Shown here piece after piece: positions 18,371-27,798 of a stretch of 64,000 nucleotides of DNA (within the stretch, counting starts at the first letter, position 1; every line of letters begins with the position of its first letter). The translations under genes were made by a program, and so were the position numbers. The DNA is from Frondihabitans peucedani (lineage in GTDB: Bacteria; Actinomycetota; Actinomycetes; Actinomycetales; Microbacteriaceae): the NCBI RefSeq assembly GCF_039537585.1, contig NZ_BAABAU010000001.1:1240001-1304000 (forward strand), read 5' to 3'. The notes under the pieces are model-generated. The model worked only from the letters and a program-made list of their open reading frames with translations, searched no databases and was not told the DNA's origin.

Positions 18371-18448
18371 GCGAACGATGGCCGGGATGGCCAGGCGTGA
18401 TACTCCAATACGGAGGCGAGTCGGAGGTGGGATGCCCCGATCCTGCGC

Positions 18449-19282
18449 TCAGAAGCCGGACTCGGCCAGCGCCTCGGCGAGTTCGTCCGACACGGCGGGC
18501 GAGGACGCAAAGGTGAGGTCGCGGCTGGCCCGAGCCCCGCTCGGGGTGAGGACGACGGCACCCGCCTCCTCGGCTACGAGCACGCCGGCGGCGTGGTCCC
18601 AGGGGTGCAGGCCGCGTTCGACGTAGGCGTCGAGGCGCCCGGCCGCGACGGAGCAGAGGTCGAGGGAGGCGGCGCCGATCCTGCGCACGTCGCGGACCCG
18701 CCCGAGCAGGATGGCGAGCCGCCGGCCCTGCTCGACGCGGCGCGCAGGATCGTACGAGAACCCGGTGCCGAGGAGCGCCTGCGACAGAGAGGCGGGCGTC
18801 GACACGGCGAGCGGCACGGCGGTCGCGTCCGCGTCGGCGCCGGCACCGTGCGTGCGCAGGTGCGCGCCGCCGCCGCGGGTGGCCGTGAACTCCTCGCCGG
18901 ATGCGGGGTTGTAGACGCACGCGGCGAGGGCTCGCCAGGTGAGCGGGTCGGGCTCGCCCTCGACGACGGCGATGCTCACGGCGTAGGTCGGGATGCCGTA
19001 GAGGAAGTTGACGGTCCCGTCGATCGGGTCGACGATCCAGGTGAGGCCGGTGGTCGAGCGGGCGGCGTCGCTCTCCTCGCCGTAGAACCCGTCGCCGGGG
19101 CGCTCCTCGGCGAGACGGCGGCGGATGAGCGCCTCGACCTCGCGGTCGGCGTGCGTGACGATGTCGACGTCGCTCGACTTCCGGTCGGCGACCTCGACGC
19201 CCTCGGCCCGGCGCCGCGCCGCGAGAGCGCCGGCCTCGCGAGCGATGGAGCGGGCGGTGGCCAGGAGTTCGTCGTGGGGCAT
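18449..19282 (-). CDS. Inositol monophosphatase family protein
   Basis: Mg-dependent phosphatase of 277 residues. The metal-binding motifs are GEESD, WIVDPIDGTVNFLYGIP and WDHAAGVLVAEEAG, all in family order. Candidates for the substrate include inositol phosphate and histidinol phosphate; the sequence does not settle it. The ATG at 19282 has AGAGAGG upstream. It lies just downstream of tRNA-Tyr on the same strand and may be cotranscribed with it. Confidence 0.9.
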   Translation of the reverse strand: MPHDELLATARSIAREAGALAARRRAEGVEVADRKSSDVDIVTHADREVEALIRRRLAEERPGDGFYGEESDAARSTTGLTWIVDPIDGTVNFLYGIPTYAVSIAVVEGEPDPLTWRALAACVYNPASGEEFTATRGGGAHLRTHGAGADADATAVPLAVSTPASLSQALLGTGFSYDPARRVEQGRRLAILLGRVRDVRRIGAASLDLCSVAAGRLDAYVERGLHPWDHAAGVLVAEEAGAVVLTPSGARASRDLTFASSPAVSDELAEALAESGF

Positions 19283-19350
19283 GGGGCCTCTCTCGTCGCC
19301 GAACGACGAAGGGCCCCGAGCGCACGTGCACGCGGGGCCCTTCGAGCGGG

Positions 19351-19432
19351 TGGCAAGTGAGGGATTCGAACCCCCGAAGGCTACGCCGGCTGATTTACAG
19401 TCAGATCCCTTTGGCCGCTTGGGTAACTTGCC
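19351..19432 (-). tRNA. tRNA-Tyr (GTA)
   Basis: An 82-nt class II tRNA with acceptor GGCAAGT / ACTTGCC, discriminator A, anticodon GTA in CTGACTGTAAATCAG, a long variable arm CCGGCGTAGCCTTCGG-like, and T-loop TTCGAAT. Possible -35 TTGACG is found about 45 nt upstream. Confidence 0.95.
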
Positions 19433-19613
19433 AGATGCGCACTCGACCGATGTGATCATCAACCGAAGGCGCCCGTCAACAATACAGCCTCGGCGGGGCG
19501 CTCACGACCACGCGTCGTCGGCCTCTCCTCCACAGCCGCCTTCCCGGCGGAATCGTCCCCGACTCCGCGGGTCGGCCGACCCGCGGCGGCGCGCTGTCGG
19601 GCAGTGTCCACTG

Positions 19614-20573
19614 ATGCACCCGGCACTCGAGTCCGCTCTCGATCAGAACGACGGGGTGCTCCTCCCGGGCGATCGAGCCGAGTCGCTGGTCGGGCGGGGA
19701 GCACTCCAGCAGGCGGTCTCCCTCGGGGAGGTGCTCCGCGTGCGGCGGGGCGTCTACGCGCACGCGGCGGTCGACCGCGAGATCGTCCGCGCCTCCCGCG
19801 TCGGCGGCGTCCTCGCGGGTCACTCGGCGTGCCGGCTCCTGGGGCTGTGGCGACTACCGGCGCCCGAGGGCGACGCGCTCGTCGTCAGTGTGCCGGCGAC
19901 GACGGGGCGCCTCCGTGATCCCGACGACCCCTCGAGGCCGCTCGCCCGCCGGTCAGGACGAGTGCGGGTCCTTCACGACGCGCAGCGACTCGACCCTCAG
20001 CGGGAGCGCCTCGTGGTCGGCGTCGCGACCTGCGTCACGCAGGTGATCCGGATGCACAGCCCCGAGCTCGGTCTCGCGGTCCTCGACTCGAGCCTCCGGC
20101 TCCCGGAGCACCGCCGGCCGCTCCTGAACGACCTCCGGGAACACCTGCCGGCGCGCTGCTCGAGAGTCCTCGCCCTCGCGGACGCCCGCGCGGAGTCGGG
20201 GACCGAGTCGATCCTGCGCTGGCGGCTCACCGAGGCCGGCATCCCGTTCGTCATCCAGGAGTGACTGAGCCCCTCGATCCGCGTCGACTTCGTGGTCGCG
20301 GGCCGGCTCGTGGTCGAGTGCACGAGCTTCGAGTACCACGCTTCGCCTCAGCAGTACCGGCTGGATCGAGACCGCATCGCCGCAGTGGTCCGGCTGGGCT
20401 TCGGCGTCCTCGAGCTCACCTACCACCAGGTGCTCTTCGCGTGGGACGAGGTGCTCGAGACGATCGAGGCGGCCCTCGCCTTCGCCACTGCAGGAAGAAC
20501 TGCAGGCCGGAGGCACTTCATGCGGATCGGAGGGGGTCCATCCGAAAATCTCCTGCATTGGCGAGACGACTAA
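19614..20573 (+). pseudogene. AbiEi/DUF559-type protein gene interrupted by an in-frame TGA
   Basis: From ATG 19614 the frame encodes 216 residues with an N-terminal winged-helix-like start (LGEVLRVRRGVYAH, HSACRLLGLW) and stops at TGA 20262-20264. The same frame continues without a shift ([20 protein letters not shown] ... [15 protein letters not shown]) to 20573. That second part is the nuclease-like C-terminal domain (DUF559/Vsr-like) usually fused to such N-termini. Restored, the protein would be about 319 residues. A single substitution (for example CGA to TGA) explains the break; a base-calling error is possible. Related proteins are often annotated as AbiEi-family antitoxin-domain proteins, but no toxin partner is adjacent. 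Confidence 0.75.
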
Positions 20574-20583
20574 GCTGGACGGC

Positions 20584-21072
20584 ATGGCAGACAGCTCATT
20601 CGACGTGGTCAGCAAGGTCGACTCGATGGAGGCCGACAACGCGCTCAACCAGGCGCGCAAGGAGGTCGAGCAGCGCTACGACTTCAAGAACGTCGGCGCC
20701 TCGATCGAGACGAGCGGCGAGAAGGTCCTGATCAAGGCCAGCACCGAGGAGCGCGCCAAGGCCGTGCTCGACGTGTACGAGTCGAAGCTCATCAAGCGCG
20801 GCATCTCGCTCAAGAGCATCGACGCCGGCGAGCCCTACGCCAGCGGCAAGGAGTACCGCATCGAGGTCTCCATGAAAGACGGAATCGACCAGGAGCACGC
20901 GAAGAAGATCAACAAGCTAATCCGCGACGAGGCGCCGAAGGGTGTCAAGAGCCAGATCCAGGGCGACGAGCTCCGCGTGCAGTCGAAGAGCCGCGACGAC
21001 CTCCAGGCGACGATGGCGCTGCTCAAGGGCGCCGACCTCGACGTCTCGCTGCAGTTCGTCAACTTCCGCTAG
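20584..21072 (+). CDS. YajQ family cyclic-di-GMP-binding protein
   Basis: A 162-residue protein of two ferredoxin-like halves, identified by [20 protein letters not shown] at the start, RYDFKN, and [20 protein letters not shown] with the C-terminal [11 protein letters not shown]. Members bind nucleotides, and in some bacteria c-di-GMP. TAAGCT ends 7 nt before the ATG, indicating a leaderless mRNA. Its role in this organism cannot be inferred from the neighbours. Confidence 0.93.
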   Translation: MADSSFDVVSKVDSMEADNALNQARKEVEQRYDFKNVGASIETSGEKVLIKASTEERAKAVLDVYESKLIKRGISLKSIDAGEPYASGKEYRIEVSMKDGIDQEHAKKINKLIRDEAPKGVKSQIQGDELRVQSKSRDDLQATMALLKGADLDVSLQFVNFR

Positions 21073-22217
21073 GCCGGAAGCCGCCCGCCCACCAGACGGG
21101 CGACAGCTCCGACGACGGTCTCGAGCGGGCCCGAGCGACCGCGCCAAGCGAGGCCGAGAGCGCAGGATCCCGCCGCGAACGCGACCAGCACACCGGCATC
21201 GCCCGCCGGTCCGAGGCCGTCCAGGAAGCCCGAGTGGTACAGCACGGCGAGCACCAGCAGGTGTGCCGAGTACACCGTCAGCGGCATCGCGCCGATGGCG
21301 GCCAGCAGCCGCAGGGGCAGCCGCCCGGCCGCTCCGAGCCGCCCTGCCGCTCCGGGCCCTCCGGCCGCTCCCAGCCCTCCGGCCGCTCCAAGGTCGAGAC
21401 CGGCGAGGAGCCCGCAGACGCCGATCACCGCCAGAGCCACCCCGATCGAGCCGAGCATGTCGACGAGCGTCGAGGAGTGCGGCTCCGACGCGAAGACGTA
21501 GTCGCGGAGCCCGGTCGCAGCCTGGCCGTACGAGAAGGCGCCGCCCGGCGTCACCGCCTCGCCGAGCGAGTAGACGGCTATGGCGAGTGCGGCTCCCCCG
21601 CCGGCGAGCAGCCGGAGGGTCCGCTTCGATGAGAGGTCGGACCGGCCGACGGCCAGGCCGACGAGCAGGTATGCGGCGAACACGGGCAGCGGGTAGTAGA
21701 GCAGCACCTGCTGCGTCGTCTGGCCGGAGATCGCGAGCTCGGGCAGGAAGATCAGCAGCAGCGGCAGCCCGACGACCGCGAGGCCGGCCGCGGTGCCGAG
21801 GAGGGCGCCGCGCCGCCACGACAGCGCCGGGAGCAGTACCAGGAAGAGCAGGCCGTAGGTCGGCAGGATCACCGCCACCGGGGTCTGCAGCTGGATGAGC
21901 GCGAACCCGACGAGCGCGACCAGGACGCCGCGGACCGCGATCCTGCGCCTGGCGATCGTCAGTCCGCGGCCGCGCACCGGTCGGTCGCGACCGGTCACCA
22001 GGGCGAGCGAGACACCGGCGAGGACGGCGAAGAGCACCGACGAGCGACCGGCCGCGATCGCCCACCAGGTGCTCGGGTCGGTCCAGACGAGGATCTGATC
22101 GACGTTCGTGAGGTGCGCCGTGAACATGCCGAGCAGTGCCAGTCCGCGCGCCGCGTCGACGCCCACCAGGCGGTCCGCCCGGCGGGGCGGCGTCGACACG
22201 ACGGCGGCCGTGGTCAC
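21069..22217 (-). CDS. DUF418/DUF1624-type membrane protein (acyltransferase-like)
   Basis: A 382-residue polytopic protein with about ten spans. The N-terminal [19 protein letters not shown] is the motif of the heparan-glucosaminide acetyltransferase-like/DUF418 group, and [20 protein letters not shown] is typical of its C-terminal half. Between them lies a Gly/Ala-rich repeated linker (units of [11 protein letters not shown] type, about residues 275-300) encoded by imperfect GC-rich DNA repeats. The start is GTG 22217. Enzymatic activity is unproven for this family. Confidence 0.75.
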   Translation of the reverse strand: MTTAAVVSTPPRRADRLVGVDAARGLALLGMFTAHLTNVDQILVWTDPSTWWAIAAGRSSVLFAVLAGVSLALVTGRDRPVRGRGLTIARRRIAVRGVLVALVGFALIQLQTPVAVILPTYGLLFLVLLPALSWRRGALLGTAAGLAVVGLPLLLIFLPELAISGQTTQQVLLYYPLPVFAAYLLVGLAVGRSDLSSKRTLRLLAGGGAALAIAVYSLGEAVTPGGAFSYGQAATGLRDYVFASEPHSSTLVDMLGSIGVALAVIGVCGLLAGLDLGAAGGLGAAGGPGAAGRLGAAGRLPLRLLAAIGAMPLTVYSAHLLVLAVLYHSGFLDGLGPAGDAGVLVAFAAGSCALGLAWRGRSGPLETVVGAVARLVGGRLPA

Positions 22218-22224
22218 GTGATCG

Positions 22225-23577
22225 TCACTCTCCGCGCGAGACCTTTACCATCTCGTCGCGCGGCACGACCTTGATGCGCACGCGGCCCTCGGGCTCGCCG
22301 AGCGCCATCTCGTGCTGGTCGAGGCGGTGCCAGCCGTCGAGGTCGGTGTACTCGACGCCGCGGGAGCGGAGCAGCTCGTCGACGGCCTCGGGCTCGGGCG
22401 AAGCCGGGGTCCACCAGTTGGCCTGGTCGGTGAGGACGTGCTGGACGGTCTCCATCGCGTCGCTCTTCGTGTGGCCGATGAGGCCGACCGGGCCGCGCTT
22501 GATCCAGCCGGTGGCATAGACGCCGGGGACGATCTGGTCGTCGTCGTCGATGACCTGGCCCTCGTGGTTCGGGATCACGCCGCGCTTCTCGTCGAACGGG
22601 ATGCCGTCGAGCGGCGAGCCGAAGTAGCCGACGGCGCGGTAGAGCGCCTGGAGCTCGACGGTGCGGAACTCGCCGGTGCCCTCGACGCCGCCGGCGCCGT
22701 CGGGCCGCGTGCGCTCGTAGGTGAGGCCGGTGACACGGCCGTCCTCGCCCTCGACCCGGACCGGCTTGGCGTAGAAGTGCAGGTGCAGGCGGCGCGACGC
22801 CTGCCCGACCTCGCGCTGGCGCCACTGGTTCAGCACCTTGTCGATGACGAAGACCTGCTTGTTGGTGGCGACGGCGTTCTTGGAGGCCTCGTCGTAGTCG
22901 AAGTCCTCGTCGTGGACGATCATGTCGACGTCGTTCAGCTCACCGAGCTCGCGCAGCTCGAGCGGGGTGAACTTCACCTGCGCAGGACCGCGGCGCCCGA
23001 AGACGTGCACGTCGGTCACCGGGGACGCCTTCAGGCCCTCGTACACGTTCGCCGGGATCTCGGTGGGCAGGAGGTCGTCGGCGTGCTTGGCCAGGATGCG
23101 CGACACGTCGAGGGCGACGTTGCCGACGCCCACGACGCCCACGGACTGCGCCTCGAGCGGCCAGGTGCGCGGGACATCGGGGTGGCCGTCGAACCACGAC
23201 ACGAAGTCGGCGGCGCCGTAGCTGCCCTCGAGGTCGATGCCGGGGATGTCGAGGTCGGCGTCTTTGATCGCGCCGGTCGAGAAGATGACGGCGTTGTAGT
23301 GCTTCTTGAGGTCGTCGAGCGTGATGTCGACGCCGTAGCGGACGTTGCCGAAGATGCGGATGTCCCCCCGGTCGAGCACGTCGCGGAGGGCGGTGATGAT
23401 GCCCTTGATACGGGGGTGGTCGGGGGCCACGCCGTAGCGGACCAGACCGTAGGGCGCGGGGAGCTGCTCGAACAGGTCGATCGAGACGCCGTGCTGGCGC
23501 TCGGCTCGGAGGATGATGTCTGCGGCGTAGATGCCGGCGGGGCCGGCTCCGACGATGGCCAAACGCAGGTTGCTCAC
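22225..23577 (-). CDS. NADPH-ferredoxin reductase (FprA-like)
   Basis: FAD- and NADP-binding reductase of 450 residues in the adrenodoxin-reductase group, which passes electrons between NADPH and ferredoxins. The FAD motif LAIVGAGPAGIYAADIIL starts at residue 5, GVGNVALDVSRILAKH is the NADP Rossmann motif, and VYATGWIKRGPVGLIGHTK is the C-terminal FAD-binding signature. The GTG at 23577 gives the usual MSNLR-type N-terminus. It lies downstream of the polyprenyl synthase gene on the same strand with a ~100-nt spacer. Confidence 0.92.
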   Translation of the reverse strand: MSNLRLAIVGAGPAGIYAADIILRAERQHGVSIDLFEQLPAPYGLVRYGVAPDHPRIKGIITALRDVLDRGDIRIFGNVRYGVDITLDDLKKHYNAVIFSTGAIKDADLDIPGIDLEGSYGAADFVSWFDGHPDVPRTWPLEAQSVGVVGVGNVALDVSRILAKHADDLLPTEIPANVYEGLKASPVTDVHVFGRRGPAQVKFTPLELRELGELNDVDMIVHDEDFDYDEASKNAVATNKQVFVIDKVLNQWRQREVGQASRRLHLHFYAKPVRVEGEDGRVTGLTYERTRPDGAGGVEGTGEFRTVELQALYRAVGYFGSPLDGIPFDEKRGVIPNHEGQVIDDDDQIVPGVYATGWIKRGPVGLIGHTKSDAMETVQHVLTDQANWWTPASPEPEAVDELLRSRGVEYTDLDGWHRLDQHEMALGEPEGRVRIKVVPRDEMVKVSRGE

Positions 23578-23676
23578 GTAGTGGTCACTCTCTGTGGTGG
23601 GGGTTTTCGTGGTGCGCACCGACGGTTCGGAGCCGGAGGCTCGAACGGGCGGTCGGTGCCGGATGACGGCGAGGTC

Positions 23677-24756
23677 TCAGGACGACCGCTCGACGACTCG
23701 CTGCGCGAAGCGGGTGAGGGCCTTCTTGACCGGGCCCTGCGGGAGCGGGGCGAGGGCGTCGACCGCGCTGGTCGCCCAGCGCCGGGCCTCGTCGTGGGTG
23801 CGACGCGTCACGTCGTGCTCTCGCAGCTGACGGACCGTCTCGGCGAGGTCGGCCTCGTCGACCTGCCCGCCGGCGGTGGCGGCGCGGACGTTGGCCTCGA
23901 TCTCGCTCAGCAGAGCCGCCGAGTCGATGTCGGTCTGCGCCTCGACGCGGAGGTACATGAGCGGCAGCGTCTCGACTCCGGCCAGGAGGTCGGTGCCGGC
24001 GCGCTTGCCGGTCTCTTCGAGCTGCGGCGACAGGTCGATGACGTCGTCGACGAGCTGGAACGCGACGCCGATCTTCTCGCCGAACGCCGCCACCGGGCCG
24101 AGGAACTCGGTCGGGGCGCCGGAGAACATGACGCCGACCTTGGCCGCCATCGAGATGAGGGAGCCGGTCTTGTCGCTGAGGACGTCGAGGTAGTGGTCGA
24201 TCGGATCGTCGCCCTCACGCGGGCCGATCGTCTCGTGCAGCTGACCGAGGCAGAGGCGCTCGAAGGTCTGCGCCTGCAGCTTGATGGCCTCCTCGCCGAG
24301 GTCGGCGACGATGGTCGAGGCGCGGGCGAAGAGCAGGTCGCCGGTCAGGATCGCGACGTTGTTGCCCCAGCGGGACTGCGCGCTCGGGACGCCGCGCCGC
24401 ATCGTCGCCTCGTCCATGACGTCGTCGTGGTACAGCGAGGCGAGGTGCGTGATCTCGACGGCCTGGGCCGCCGAGACGACGGCGTCGGTCGCCCCGTCGC
24501 CGAGCTGCGAGATGAGCAGAGCGAGAGTCGGCCGGATGCGCTTGCCTCCTGCCGAGAGGAGGTAGCGGCTCGTGACGTCGGCGAGGTCGTCGCCGAAGGC
24601 CATCTCGACGAGGAGGCCCTCCTCGACCCGCTCGAGGCCGGCGTCGATGGCCGCGACGAAGCGGCGCTCGGAAGCCGACGAGAAGAGCTTCTCGGCGAGA
24701 CCCAGCGACGAGCTCAGTCCGCTGCCACGGCGTGCCGGTGGGGCGCTGGGGTTCAC
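23677..24756 (-). CDS. Polyprenyl diphosphate synthase for menaquinone side chain
   Basis: Trans-prenyltransferase of 359 residues that elongates the isoprenoid chain from IPP. The first Asp-rich motif is LYHDDVMDEA, the second is FQLVDDVIDLS, and GGKRIRPTLALL is the conserved N-terminal motif. It lies beside menG and the other men genes, so it most likely makes the menaquinone chain; chain length is not readable by eye. GTG start 24756, separated by 25 nt from the menG stop. Confidence 0.92.
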   Translation of the reverse strand: MNPSAPPARRGSGLSSSLGLAEKLFSSASERRFVAAIDAGLERVEEGLLVEMAFGDDLADVTSRYLLSAGGKRIRPTLALLISQLGDGATDAVVSAAQAVEITHLASLYHDDVMDEATMRRGVPSAQSRWGNNVAILTGDLLFARASTIVADLGEEAIKLQAQTFERLCLGQLHETIGPREGDDPIDHYLDVLSDKTGSLISMAAKVGVMFSGAPTEFLGPVAAFGEKIGVAFQLVDDVIDLSPQLEETGKRAGTDLLAGVETLPLMYLRVEAQTDIDSAALLSEIEANVRAATAGGQVDEADLAETVRQLREHDVTRRTHDEARRWATSAVDALAPLPQGPVKKALTRFAQRVVERSS

Positions 24757-24781
24757 GGGTGCACCTTCGATCGGGTTCGGG

Positions 24782-25513
24782 TCAGGCGCCCGCGGCCGAC
24801 GACGGACGGCGCGAGGAACTCTGGGGCTTGCGGCCGCGGTGGAGGGCGACGATGCCCGCGGTGAGGTTGCGGTAGGCGACCCGGGTGAAGCCGGCGCCGC
24901 GGAGCCACTGGCTCAGGACCTGCTGCTCAGGCCACTTCTCGATCGACTCGGCGAGGTAGGTGTAGGCCGGCGAGTTGCTGGAGGTGACCTTCGCGATGCC
25001 GGGCAGCACGTGACGGAGGTAGGCCTGGTAGCCGAGGCGGAGGCCCGCCAGCGGAGGCGTCGAGAACTCGCAGACGACCAGGCGGCCGCCGGGCTTCAGG
25101 ACGCGGTACATCTCGGAGAGGGCGACCTTCGGCCGGTTGACGTTGCGGAGGCCGAACGAGATCGTGACGGCGTCGAACTCGTCGTCGCCGAACGGCAGCT
25201 GCTCGGCGTCGCCGACGATGAACTCGATGGCGGGCTGGCGCTTGCGGCCGACCTCGACCATCCCGGCCGAGAAGTCGAGGGCCACGACCTCGGCGCCGCT
25301 CTTCGCGATCGCGGCAGAGCTCGTGCCGGTGCCCGCGGCGATGTCGAGGACCCTCTCGCCGGGGGCTGCTGCGATGGCCTTCACCGTCGCGATGCGCCAG
25401 AGGACGGCGTTGCCCGCAGAGAGGATGTCGTTGGTCACGTCGTAGTGCGCGGCCACCCCATCGAACATGGAGGCAACCTCGCTCGGCTGCTTGTTCATAT
25501 CGGCCTTGGTCAC
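24782..25513 (-). CDS. menG: Demethylmenaquinone methyltransferase
   Basis: UbiE/MenG-type SAM methyltransferase of 243 residues that performs the last step of menaquinone synthesis. MFDGVAAHYDVTNDILSAG is the family N-terminus, VLDIAAGTGTSSAAIA the SAM loop, and ITISFGLRNVNRPKVALSEM and LVVCEFSTPP the two family signatures. TAGGAT ends 7 nt before the GTG (25513). It is divergent from menF, with both promoters in the 132-nt spacer. Confidence 0.95.
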   Translation of the reverse strand: MTKADMNKQPSEVASMFDGVAAHYDVTNDILSAGNAVLWRIATVKAIAAAPGERVLDIAAGTGTSSAAIAKSGAEVVALDFSAGMVEVGRKRQPAIEFIVGDAEQLPFGDDEFDAVTISFGLRNVNRPKVALSEMYRVLKPGGRLVVCEFSTPPLAGLRLGYQAYLRHVLPGIAKVTSSNSPAYTYLAESIEKWPEQQVLSQWLRGAGFTRVAYRNLTAGIVALHRGRKPQSSSRRPSSAAGA

Positions 25514-25645
25514 GGCTGCGATCCTACCGGCTCGGCCTGCACCCCACCCGAGCGCGGCAAGCGATCAGCCGATGCACGACGAACGTCCAGGTGAAGCGGA
25601 CCGAACGCGGCCGGGTCTTGCATCCTGCGTGGCTACGCTTGAGCC

Positions 25646-26857
25646 GTGAACGACCCGGAGCTCCACGTCGAGACGCAGCGCATCGACGACATCATGCCTC
25701 TTCTGGCACACATCGATCCCCGCGATCCGCTGCTCTTCGTCCGCCGCGGCGACGGCATCGCCGGCATCGGCACCGCGCTCCGGCTGACCTTCTCGGGCCC
25801 GTCCCGCATGCGCGACGCGGCCGACGCCTGGCGCAGGATCACCGAGCGCGCGACGATCGACGACCCGCTCCGTCTCGCGGGCACCGGCCTGGTGGCCTTC
25901 GGCTCCTTCGCCTTCAGCGACCACTCGGCCGACACGAGCGTGCTCGTCGTCCCGAGGATCGTCATCGGCCGCCGCGGCGACGTCGACTGGATCACGCGGG
26001 TCGACGGAGCCGACTTCGAGCGGCGCGACTCGCTGGGGCGCGACTTCCACCTCGTCCTGAACGAGCCCGACTTCGACTCCGCCGCCTACGCGGGCGCCGT
26101 CCGCGACGCCGTGGCGGACATCGGGGAGGGCCTCGTCAGCAAGGTCGTCCTGGCGCGGCCGCTCGACGCCGAGCTGCCCGAGGGCGCCGACCTCCGCGTC
26201 ATCGCCCGCGATCTCGCCTTCGGCTACCCCGACACCTACACCTTCGCCGTCGAGGGCCTGATCGGCTCGAGCCCCGAGACCCTGATCCGGAGCGAGGGCG
26301 GCGAGCTCACCGCACGGGTGCTCGCGGGGAGCATGGGCCGAGGCACCGATGCGCGGAGCGACGCGCAGGCCGCCCTGACCCTGGCGACCTCGCAGAAGGA
26401 CCTCGACGAGCACGCGTTCGCCCTGCGGAGCCTCCTGCTCTCGCTCCAGACCCACGCCAGCGGCATCATCTCGGCCGAGACGCCCTTCACGCTGAAGCTG
26501 CCGAACCTCTGGCACCTCGCGAGCGACGTGCGCGGGCACCTCGCCGACGGTGCCAGCTCGCTCGACCTGATCGACTCCCTGCACCCGACGGCGGCTGTCG
26601 CGGGCACGCCGACGGCCGAGGCGCTGCGCGTCATCGACCGCCTCGAGCCGTTCGACCGCGGCCGCTACGCCGGGCCGGTCGGCTGGGTCGGAGCCGACGG
26701 CGACGGCGAGTGGGCGATCGCGCTGCGGTGCGCCCAGGTGACAGGCCGCCGGGTCCGGGCCTTCGCCGGCGCGGGGATCGTCGCCGAGTCGGTGCCCGAG
26801 CGCGAGGTCGCCGAGACGACCATGAAGTTCATGCCCGTCGCCGACGCCCTCGGCTGA
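25646..26857 (+). CDS. menF: Isochorismate synthase
   Basis: Chorismate-binding enzyme of 403 residues that converts chorismate to isochorismate at the entry to the menaquinone pathway. The catalytic core reads ISSKVVLARP-like in GLVSKVVLARPLDAEL, GSSPETLIRSEGGELTARVLAG, and HPTAAVAGTPTAEALRVI, with VAETTMKFMPVADALG at the end. TACGCT ends 6 nt before the GTG start, so translation is likely leaderless. It is divergent from menG. Confidence 0.93.
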   Translation: MNDPELHVETQRIDDIMPLLAHIDPRDPLLFVRRGDGIAGIGTALRLTFSGPSRMRDAADAWRRITERATIDDPLRLAGTGLVAFGSFAFSDHSADTSVLVVPRIVIGRRGDVDWITRVDGADFERRDSLGRDFHLVLNEPDFDSAAYAGAVRDAVADIGEGLVSKVVLARPLDAELPEGADLRVIARDLAFGYPDTYTFAVEGLIGSSPETLIRSEGGELTARVLAGSMGRGTDARSDAQAALTLATSQKDLDEHAFALRSLLLSLQTHASGIISAETPFTLKLPNLWHLASDVRGHLADGASSLDLIDSLHPTAAVAGTPTAEALRVIDRLEPFDRGRYAGPVGWVGADGDGEWAIALRCAQVTGRRVRAFAGAGIVAESVPEREVAETTMKFMPVADALG

Positions 26858-26865
26858 GCCTCCGC

Positions 26866-27717
26866 TCAGCTCGCGGCGAGCCGGATCTTCTCGGTCTCGA
26901 CGTTGAAGTCGGCCGGGGGCCAGCCGAGGTCCAGCTTCTCGAGGGCGTCGATCAGGAGCCGCTGGACGGCCACCCGCGCGTACCACTTGCGGTCGGCCGG
27001 CACGACGTACCAGGGCGCCGCGTCGGTGGAGGTGCGCTGGATCGCCGTCTCGTAGGCCTTCTGGTAGTCCGACCAGAGGTTCCGCTCGTCGATGTCGCCG
27101 GTGGAGTACTTCCAGTGCTTGTCGGGGCGGTCGAGCCGCTCGGCGAGGCGGGCCTTCTGCTCGTCGAACGAGATGTGCAGCATGACCTTCACGATGACCG
27201 TGCCCGAGGCCGTCAGCTCCTCCTCGAAGTCCGCGATCTCGGCGTAGCGGCTCTCGATGGTGTCGTCGGAGACGAGCGAGCGCACCTTCGCGACCAGGAC
27301 GTCCTCGTAGTGCGACCGGTCGAAGACGCCGATCATGCCTGCGCCGGGCAGCTCGCGACGGACGCGCCAGAGGAAGTCGTGCGCGAGCTCCTCCTCGGTC
27401 GGCGCCTTGAAGGCGTGGTGGTGGATGCCCTGCGGGTCGACGGCCCCGACGACGTGCCGCACGATGCCGCCCTTCCCGGCGGTGTCCATCGCCTGCAGGA
27501 CCAGGAGGACGCTCCTCGTCCCCCCGGCGGCGCGGGAGTCGGCGAACAGCTTCTCCTGCAGCTCCGAGAGCCTCGCCGCCCCGGACTCGAGCACCTGCTG
27601 GCCGTACTTCTTGTCGCCGTCGAAGCCCGGGGTCGAGGAGGTGTCGATGCTCCCCAGGGCCGTCTGCTCGGTGGCGCGGAGGGATTCGGTCGGTTCGGTC
27701 TTCCAGGTCTTGGCCAT
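26866..27717 (-). CDS. PPK2 family polyphosphate kinase
   Basis: Polyphosphate-nucleotide phosphotransferase of 283 residues. Walker A is LQAMDTAGKGGIVRHVV, Walker B is IGVFDRSHYEDVLVAKV, and the lid segment is RLDRPDKHWKYSTGDIDERN. Single-domain PPK2 enzymes phosphorylate nucleoside mono- or diphosphates with polyphosphate. TAGGCT ends 6 nt before the ATG. It lies between menF and menD but belongs to no evident operon with them. Confidence 0.93.
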   Translation of the reverse strand: MAKTWKTEPTESLRATEQTALGSIDTSSTPGFDGDKKYGQQVLESGAARLSELQEKLFADSRAAGGTRSVLLVLQAMDTAGKGGIVRHVVGAVDPQGIHHHAFKAPTEEELAHDFLWRVRRELPGAGMIGVFDRSHYEDVLVAKVRSLVSDDTIESRYAEIADFEEELTASGTVIVKVMLHISFDEQKARLAERLDRPDKHWKYSTGDIDERNLWSDYQKAYETAIQRTSTDAAPWYVVPADRKWYARVAVQRLLIDALEKLDLGWPPADFNVETEKIRLAAS

Positions 27718-27798
27718 GGCCCGAGCCTATTCCTCCGGCAGGGAGCCTCCGCAGGGGCGCAGGGGCGCAGGATCGGCCCCGCGCTCCTCCCCGCCGGG

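Noticed and set aside
18212-18448. c-di-AMP riboswitch before the M23 peptidase
   Set aside because: The conserved ydaO-type blocks are not recognisable in this spacer.
20261-20731. A plus-strand frame starting at 20261 as the continuation of the interrupted gene
   Set aside because: Its product is Arg-rich shadow sequence; the homologous continuation is in the original frame after the TGA.
27718-27798. GCAGGGGCGCAGG repeats between ppk2 and menD as a regulatory array
   Set aside because: Only two or three short imperfect units are present, and one includes the window-wide GCAGGATC word; nothing more specific can be supported.
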